This document shows, one piece after another, positions 32,745 through 37,690 of a stretch of DNA of 37,690 bases; the stretch's first letter is position 1; every line of letters starts with the position of its first letter. Below the pieces are notes generated by a model. That model was not told where the DNA came from. It was given only the letters and a program-made list of their open reading frames with translations, and made no database searches. A program made the translations under genes and the position numbers. This stretch comes from Chloroflexota bacterium (GTDB lineage Bacteria > Chloroflexota > Dehalococcoidia > SHYB01), in assembly GCA_016875535.1 (NCBI GenBank), contig VGPF01000022.1:1-37690 (forward strand), written 5' to 3'.

Positions 32745-33115
32745 TTCCATTGGAGCAAGCCCTTCTTCCAGCAATAGAAGAGTCCGAAGAGCAGGATGCC
32801 GATGAAGATCATCATGGCGTAGAAGACGGCGGAGCTGAGGGCCGGGCTGAGGAAGACGACGGCCCAGGGGAAGAGGAAGACGGCCTCCACGTCAAAGATA
32901 AGGAAGAGAATGGCGAAAAAGTAATAGCGGAAGTGCATCTGGGTCCAATGCCGGCCCTCGGGCACGATGCCGCATTCGTAGGGGAGGCTCTTCAGCTTGG
33001 AGCGCGCGCGAGGCGAGAGAACGAGGGCGGCGACGAAGCCGCCGACGACCATGACGGCGCCGGCGATGGTGGCGATGAGGACCGCCGTGTAGTCCTTGAA
33101 GTAGTCGCCGTGCAC
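32741..33115 (-). CDS. nuoA: Complex I, subunit A
   Basis: First gene of the nuo operon, a 124-residue membrane protein with three helices. The family block [12 protein letters not shown] and the segment [26 protein letters not shown] are diagnostic; the Cys in the first loop is the redox-state marker of the mitochondrial homologue ND3. The GTG start at 33115 follows GGAGAG. Predicted leader is about 63 bases. Confidence 0.95.
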   Translation of the reverse strand: MHGDYFKDYTAVLIATIAGAVMVVGGFVAALVLSPRARSKLKSLPYECGIVPEGRHWTQMHFRYYFFAILFLIFDVEAVFLFPWAVVFLSPALSSAVFYAMMIFIGILLFGLFYCWKKGLLQWK

Positions 33116-33184
33116 GAAGGGTCTCTCCAGCGGCGGGCTCAGGCGGGCTGCAGACCGCCGTCAACAGGTTCGGAACGCGGGCAA

Positions 33185-33213
33185 ATCATAGCACGCAGGC
33201 GGTGGAGTCGCAA
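33185..33213 (-). promoter_or_regulatory. Promoter of the nuo operon
   Basis: On the minus strand TTGCGA (33213-33208) and TATGAT (33190-33185) lie exactly 17 bases apart. The -10 box matches five of six positions, the -35 four of six. Transcription would start near 33178, downstream of the uvrA stop, so nuo is not dependent on read-through from uvrA. Confidence 0.7.
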
Positions 33214-33249
33214 TCGGAACTATGAATCAGAAATCATGAATACAGGCTA

Positions 33250-36114
33250 TCACTTCGCCAGCAGCGGCTTGATCCACCCGCCCGTGACCGACTTGGGGTT
33301 CTTGGCCACCTGCTCGGGAGTGCCCGCCGCCACCAGCTGCCCGCCCTTATCCCCCGCGCCGGGGCCGAGGTCTATGAGCCAATCGGCGTTCTTGATCAGG
33401 TCGAGGTGATGCTCGATGAGGACCACCGTGTTGCCGCCGTCTACAAGACGATGCAATACACGCAGTAATGCGTAGGAGTCCTCAAAGGAGAGGCCGGTGG
33501 TCGGCTCGTCCAGGATATAGAGGGTGCGGCCCGTGGAGCGCCGCGAGAGCTCCGTGCTGAGCTTGATGCGCTGGGCCTCGCCGCCGCTCAGCGTGGTCGC
33601 CGGCTGCCCCAGGCGGATATAGCCCAGGCCCACATCGCGCATCGTCTCCAGCTTGTTGTTCACTGAGGGAATATTGGCGAAGAACTGCTGGGCCTCCGCC
33701 ACCGTCATATCCAGCACGTCCGCGATGCTCTTGCCCTTGAACAGGATCTCCAGGGCCTCCCGGTTATAGCGGCGGCCGTTGCAGACTTCACAGGGCACCG
33801 TCACATCCGGCAGGAACTGCATCTCGATGCGCACATAGCCTTCCCCGGCGCAGGCCTCACATCGGCCGCCCTTCACATTGAAGGAAAAACGCCCCGGCGT
33901 GTAGCTCCGGGCCTTGGCCTCCGGGACGCTGGCGAAGAGATCGCGGATGGGTCCGAATGCGCCGGTGTACGTGGCCGGGTTGCTGCGCGGCGTCCTGCCG
34001 ATGGGCGATTGGTCTATATCCACCACCTTGTCTATGTGCTCAAGCCCGGTGATGGCATCGTGGGCGCCCGCCCGGTCGCGGGCGTGGTAGAAGGACTGCG
34101 CCAGCTTCTTATACAGGATGTCATTGATAAGGGTGCTTTTGCCGCTGCCGGAGACGCCGGTGACACAGACGAGCATCCCCAGGGGGATATCTACATTCAC
34201 CTGCTTCAGGTTGTTCTCCCGCGCGCCCTTGACCTTGATGAACTTGCCGTTGCCCGGGCGGCGCCTCTCCGGCACGGGGATGATCTTTCTCCCGCTCAGG
34301 TACTGGCCCGTGAGGGAGTCCTTCGACTTTTCGATGACGGTGACCGGCCCCTGGGCCACGATGCGCCCGCCGTTCTCTCCCGCGCCGGGTCCCATGTCCA
34401 CGATCCAATCGGCGGCGCGCATCACCGCCTCATCGTGCTCCACCACGATGACAGTGTTGCCGAGGTCCCGCAGGCGCAGGAGCGTCTTCACCAGGCGCGC
34501 GTTATCGGCGGCGTGGAGGCCGATGGACGGCTCATCGCAGACGTACAGGACCCCCATGAGGCCGCTGCCGATCTGCGTCGCCAGCCTGATGCGCTGGGCC
34601 TCGCCGCCGCTCAGAGTTCCGGCGGAGCGATCGAGGGTGAGGTAGTCGAGACCGATGTCCAGCAGGAACTTCAGTCGGCTCTGGATCTCCTTGATGATCT
34701 GATTGGCGATAGTCTGCTCGCGCTGGTTGAGGATGGCCTTGGTCCCGTTCGTCCCGCGCAGGGCCTCCGTCCACTTCATCGCGTCCGTCACGGACATGCC
34801 GGTGACCTGCATGATGTGCCTGCCGCCGATGAGGACGGAGAGCGTCTCCGGCTTGAGGCGCTTCCCCTCGCAGACGGTGCAGGGCCGCGCCGTCATGTAC
34901 TGCTCGATCTCCGAGCGCACCCAATCGGACTCCGTCTCCATATAGCGGCGCTGAAGGCTGGGCATCACCCCTTCGAACTTCTGGGGAAAGTTGAAGACGC
35001 GCCCGTTCTTCGCCACGTGGCGCACCATGACTGAGCGCTCGCCATCGCCGTTCAGGATCAGATCTTGCTGGGCCTTGGTGAGCTTCTTGAACGGGTCCTT
35101 GGGCGAAAAGCCGCTCTCCCTGGCCAGCGCCTCCAGGATGCTGGCGTACCAGGGGCTCATGGAGCCTGCGCGCGCCCAGGGCTCGATGGCTCCCTCCGCC
35201 AGGCTCAGCTCCTTGTTCTTCACCACCAGGTCCGGGTCCACCTCCAGCTTGTGCCCAAGGCCGGTGCAGGCCGGACATGCGCCGTGGGGGCTGTTGAAGC
35301 TGAAGGTGCGCGGCTCGATCTCCGGCAGGCCTATGGAGCCATGCTCCGGGCAGGCCGCTTTCTCAGAAAAGACCAGCTCTTTACCGTCTACCACAGAGGC
35401 CTGCGCGACGCCCTGGGCCAGCTTCAGCGCCGTCTCGATAGAGTCCGTGATGCGCTGGCGGTTGCCTGCTGCGTCGTCCGTGATCGCGAGGCGGTCAACA
35501 ACGGCTTCGATGTCATGCCACTTCTTCTTATCCAGGTCTATCGTCTCTGTCAGCTCGTGGACCTTGCCGTTGACACGGACCCGGGCATAGCCGCCCTTGC
35601 GCAGGTCTTCAAAGATGGCATGGTGCTCGCCCTTCTTGTGCCGCACCAGGGGCGCCAGCACCAGGAATCGCGAGCCCTTGGGCAGGGCCATAACGGCGTC
35701 CACGATCTGCTGGACGGTCTGCTGGGCCACCGGGCGGCCGCACTTGGGACAGTGGGGCTTGCCCACCCGGGCGAAGATGAGGCGCAGGTAATCGTAGATC
35801 TCGGTGACGGTGCCCACGATGGAGCGCGGGTTGTGGCTCGTGCCTTTCTGGTCAATGGAGATGGCCGGGCTGAGGCCGTCTATATAGTCAACGTCCGGCT
35901 TCTCCATGCGCCCCAGGAACTGGCGGGCGTAGGCCGAGAGCGATTCCACATAGCGGCGCTGGCCTTCGGCGTAGATCGTATCGAAGGCGAGGGAGCTTTT
36001 GCCGGAGCCGGAGAGGCCGGTGATGACCACCAGCTTGTCCCGGGGGATCGTGACATCAATGTTCTTGAGGTTATGCTCGCGGGCGCCTTTGACGAAGATG
36101 GAATCGTGCGGCAT
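33250..36114 (-). CDS. uvrA: Excinuclease ABC subunit A
   Basis: DNA damage-recognition ATPase of nucleotide excision repair, 954 residues. Two ABC modules: first Walker [11 protein letters not shown] at residues about 33-42 with signature [12 protein letters not shown] and Walker [11 protein letters not shown]; second Walker [11 protein letters not shown] near 650 with signature [12 protein letters not shown] and [10 protein letters not shown]. The UvrB-binding domain begins after [10 protein letters not shown]. The last zinc module has C-x2-C in RCEACAGEG and C-x2-C in PCEVCNG. In the first zinc module the sequence is CPEHG then, later, CPACTGLG, with His in place of the usual second Cys. 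ATG 36114 was preferred over GTG 36126 because of family alignment and the promoter position. There is no obvious SOS operator. Confidence 0.96.
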   Translation of the reverse strand: MPHDSIFVKGAREHNLKNIDVTIPRDKLVVITGLSGSGKSSLAFDTIYAEGQRRYVESLSAYARQFLGRMEKPDVDYIDGLSPAISIDQKGTSHNPRSIVGTVTEIYDYLRLIFARVGKPHCPKCGRPVAQQTVQQIVDAVMALPKGSRFLVLAPLVRHKKGEHHAIFEDLRKGGYARVRVNGKVHELTETIDLDKKKWHDIEAVVDRLAITDDAAGNRQRITDSIETALKLAQGVAQASVVDGKELVFSEKAACPEHGSIGLPEIEPRTFSFNSPHGACPACTGLGHKLEVDPDLVVKNKELSLAEGAIEPWARAGSMSPWYASILEALARESGFSPKDPFKKLTKAQQDLILNGDGERSVMVRHVAKNGRVFNFPQKFEGVMPSLQRRYMETESDWVRSEIEQYMTARPCTVCEGKRLKPETLSVLIGGRHIMQVTGMSVTDAMKWTEALRGTNGTKAILNQREQTIANQIIKEIQSRLKFLLDIGLDYLTLDRSAGTLSGGEAQRIRLATQIGSGLMGVLYVCDEPSIGLHAADNARLVKTLLRLRDLGNTVIVVEHDEAVMRAADWIVDMGPGAGENGGRIVAQGPVTVIEKSKDSLTGQYLSGRKIIPVPERRRPGNGKFIKVKGARENNLKQVNVDIPLGMLVCVTGVSGSGKSTLINDILYKKLAQSFYHARDRAGAHDAITGLEHIDKVVDIDQSPIGRTPRSNPATYTGAFGPIRDLFASVPEAKARSYTPGRFSFNVKGGRCEACAGEGYVRIEMQFLPDVTVPCEVCNGRRYNREALEILFKGKSIADVLDMTVAEAQQFFANIPSVNNKLETMRDVGLGYIRLGQPATTLSGGEAQRIKLSTELSRRSTGRTLYILDEPTTGLSFEDSYALLRVLHRLVDGGNTVVLIEHHLDLIKNADWLIDLGPGAGDKGGQLVAAGTPEQVAKNPKSVTGGWIKPLLAK

Positions 36115-36146
36115 GCGGGGAAGCACCTATCGGAAGGGTAACGGCT

Positions 36147-36176
36147 ATTGTAACAACCATCGCACGACCCAAACAA
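36147..36176 (-). promoter_or_regulatory. Promoter of uvrA
   Basis: On the minus strand TTGTTT (36176-36171) and TACAAT (36152-36147) are 18 bases apart. The -10 box is five of six. The start of transcription falls near 36140, about 26 bases before the ATG at 36114. The -35 box is weaker. Confidence 0.5.
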
Positions 36177-36202
36177 CGGTCATATGGCAGGGCGAAAGAC
36201 GC

Positions 36203-36223
36203 CGCCGCTCTTGGCTAGCGGCG
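36203..36223 (-). terminator. Weak hairpin overlapping the stop of the surface-protein gene
   Basis: CGCCGCT at 36203-36209 pairs exactly with AGCGGCG at 36217-36223. The stem covers the TAG stop codon (36215-36217). On the minus strand it is followed by GCGTCTTTC, not a proper T-run, so termination here is only a possibility. Confidence 0.3.
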
Positions 36224-37690
36224 CATGCGCCGGGCGAAGAAGAGCCCCGGCAGGACGAGGCCGATGGCGAGCCAGCCGAGATCGGCGGTCTGGGATGCGC
36301 CTCGGGCGGCGCTGCATCCGCCGCCGCCCGATTTCTCCGGGGTATCAGTGGGTGGCGGCGTTTGAGCGATAACCGCCGCGATAGGCGTAGCTGACGGCAA
36401 GGGCGTCGCCGTTGCTGAAGGCGATTCGCCTGCCGCAGCCGTAGAGGCTGGCGTGCCCGTGGCCGTCGGCAGGGGCGGTACCGTTGCCGTAGGCGCAGGC
36501 CGCGGGGTCGGCGTTGGAATCGGGGACGGCTGTGGCGTGGGCGTGGCTGTTGGAGCCGGGGTTGGAGTAGGCGTGCGCGTCGGCACCGGCGTCGCCGTGG
36601 GCGTCGGCTGGCTGCGCCGCCCCTCTTCGGCGGCCACGAGCGCGAAGGTGGAGAGGCCGTTCGGCGAGTTGACGTTGAACGTCACCGGGTCGGCGTTCGA
36701 ATCCTCCGGTGTTGGGTTCAACACCTGCGTTGAGCCGTCGTCCGCGATACGCACAACTTGAACGTTCTCGATGCCGAACTGGATGACCCAGGCGCGTCCC
36801 ACCGTGAGCGTCACCACCGCCGGGCCGACGACGCCATCAAGGTTCTGCTTGATGAAGTTCGCGGCAAAGGCCACGTCCCGCACGGGGCGGGCGTTCTGGT
36901 TCATCGCCTGGGTGATTTGCCGGTTCGCCTGCTCATTCGGCGCCTTCTCGATCGTCATCGTGAAGGTCGCGTTGTCCGGGATGGAGGAGAGCGTGGCCAC
37001 CACTCCCGCTCCGCCTCGGCCCACCCGCGCATCCTGCGCCGAAAGATCAACCTCGCGCCGCGGGACCTCCAGCTCCAATTGCTCGATCTGGCCGCTGGCG
37101 TTCTGCCCATCGCCTTCCAGGGAACGGGTCCGGGCGATGATATTCATCACCGGGCGGCCATCGGCGTCTCGCCGGGGAATCGTCACAACGGCGCGGTCGC
37201 CCTCTTGGCGGACGGTGATGCCGCTCTCTGAGTCGGTGAAATTCGCGAGCCGCTCGCCGCGCGGCACGTTCACCGGGAGGACGAGCGTCTCCCCTACGCG
37301 CCCGAGACGTACATCGTCATTCCGCGATTGAACGTCGCTGCCTCTGCTGTCCTTCCCTGTGCCACGCGAGCTGATCGCTGTATCGGAGCGCAATCCAGCG
37401 CGCGCCTGGCCCGGAGGCTGCGGCGTCTGGTTAGCCTGTGAACTGCCCCCACCCTGGCCGCGACTCTCGGTCTGTCCGCCGCTTGCGTTACCGCCGCCCT
37501 GGCTACTACCACCGGCATTCCCACCACCCTGGTTCCCGCCCGACTGGCCCCCACCTCCAGATTGGCCCCCACCGCTTGACTGGCCTCCGCCTTGGCTTCC
37601 GCCACCTTGGCTCCCGCCCGACTGGCCCCCGCCTCCAGATTGGCCCCCACCGGAACTGCCGCCACCGCCCTTTTGCGGCAATACGAAAGC
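36215..37690 (-). CDS. Surface protein with Gly/Ser/Gln-rich head, Pro/Thr stalk and C-terminal sorting-like tail (5' end cut by the window)
   Basis: The frame stays open to the window edge and no good start is seen (the first possible codon is a TTG at 37681), so the N-terminus, probably a signal peptide, is outside. Counting from the TTG, residues 5-85 are a GGG(S/N)Q-type low-complexity run, 125-290 an unassigned mixed region rich in beta-type sequence, 292-351 a segment ([14 protein letters not shown] to GLSTFALVA) that resembles the PGF-pre-PGF domain seen before C-terminal anchors, 357-446 a Pro/Thr stalk with TPTPTP repeats, and 452-488 a tail of GGGGCSA, one hydrophobic helix and RRMRR. 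That tail layout recalls MYXO-CTERM, JDVT-CTERM and Synerg-CTERM sorting signals. Likely an extracellular, cell-attached protein; the function is unknown. Confidence 0.72.
   Translation of the reverse strand, partial: AFVLPQKGGGGSSGGGQSGGGGQSGGSQGGGSQGGGQSSGGGQSGGGGQSGGNQGGGNAGGSSQGGGNASGGQTESRGQGGGSSQANQTPQPPGQARAGLRSDTAISSRGTGKDSRGSDVQSRNDDVRLGRVGETLVLPVNVPRGERLANFTDSESGITVRQEGDRAVVTIPRRDADGRPVMNIIARTRSLEGDGQNASGQIEQLELEVPRREVDLSAQDARVGRGGAGVVATLSSIPDNATFTMTIEKAPNEQANRQITQAMNQNARPVRDVAFAANFIKQNLDGVVGPAVVTLTVGRAWVIQFGIENVQVVRIADDGSTQVLNPTPEDSNADPVTFNVNSPNGLSTFALVAAEEGRRSQPTPTATPVPTRTPTPTPAPTATPTPQPSPIPTPTPRPAPTATVPPLPTATGTPASTAAAGESPSATATPLPSATPIAAVIAQTPPPTDTPEKSGGGGCSAARGASQTADLGWLAIGLVLPGLFFARRMRR
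36344..36613 (-). repeat. Pro/Thr-rich coding repeat (stalk)
   Basis: This part of the surface-protein gene encodes a run of TP, PT and TPTP units (residues 357-446), built at DNA level from GGCGTGGGCGT-type hexamers. Such stalks are usually extended and often glycosylated on Thr; this is inference from composition. Confidence 0.7.
37433..37672 (-). repeat. Gly/Ser/Gln-rich coding repeat
   Basis: The gene is internally repetitive here. A 42-base block at 37533-37574 recurs at 37611-37652 with two changes, a period of 78 bases or 26 codons, so the protein repeat stays in frame. Shorter units of GGC/GGT Gly codons with TCT/CAG are scattered between. Slippage-prone DNA of this kind can vary in length between strains. 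Confidence 0.7.

Noticed and set aside
37433-37672. Possible CRISPR-like repeats at the window's end
   Set aside because: The repeats are irregular, in frame and encode Gly/Ser/Gln runs of a surface protein. No constant repeat-spacer periodicity.

Overview
The window looks like a chromosomal segment of a high-GC bacterium, most plausibly a member of the Chloroflexota (Dehalococcoidia or SAR202-like). This is inferred from gene content: an eleven-subunit complex I locus without nuoE, nuoF or nuoG, an expansion of CaiB/BaiF-type CoA-transferases, PyrR-controlled pyrimidine genes, and many short palindromic GTAGGGGC-type intergenic repeats. No rRNA or tRNA is present to settle the taxonomy.

Layout. 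Positions 1-1200 hold no intact gene: an IS3-type transposase remnant (436-609, minus) abuts a block of palindromic, partly duplicated repeats (611-1126). On the plus strand follow a LOG-family protein overlapping enolase (1240-3028), then two oligopeptide-type ABC permeases behind a consensus-like promoter (3165-5272), a phosphotriesterase-family hydrolase and a short-chain dehydrogenase (5359-7247), and trehalose-6-phosphate synthase behind a hairpin-rich leader (7534-8928). On the minus strand a tightly packed pyrimidine operon runs pyrR-pyrB-pyrC-carA-uracil-DNA glycosylase-carB (16971 down to 9008), headed by a recognisable PyrR-binding RNA and an attenuator whose 3' arm contains the pyrR ribosome binding site.

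Divergent from pyrR, a TTGACA-N17-TAGTAT promoter drives four consecutive class III CoA-transferase genes and, one base later, an ATP-dependent DNA-ligase-like protein that lacks the catalytic lysine (17321-23328). Its stop codon overlaps that of nuoN. The nuo operon (nuoABCDHIJKLMN, minus, 33115 down to 23325) encodes the membrane arm and quinone module of complex I without the NADH-oxidising module, so its electron donor is unlikely to be NADH through NuoF. uvrA follows on the minus strand with its own promoter, and the window closes inside a Gly/Ser-rich, Pro/Thr-rich surface protein with a Cys-containing C-terminal sorting-like tail.

The least ordinary parts are the CoA-transferase tandem with its pseudo-ligase, the glycosylase inside the pyrimidine operon, the extra membrane insertion in the second ABC permease, the NuoM lacking its usual TM7 lysine, and the otsA leader with mutually exclusive pairings. 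No CRISPR array, prophage or complete insertion sequence was seen. Start codons were chosen by family alignment, ribosome binding sites and ATGA-type overlaps; several long open frames opposite carB, pyrC and uvrA are treated as high-GC shadows.
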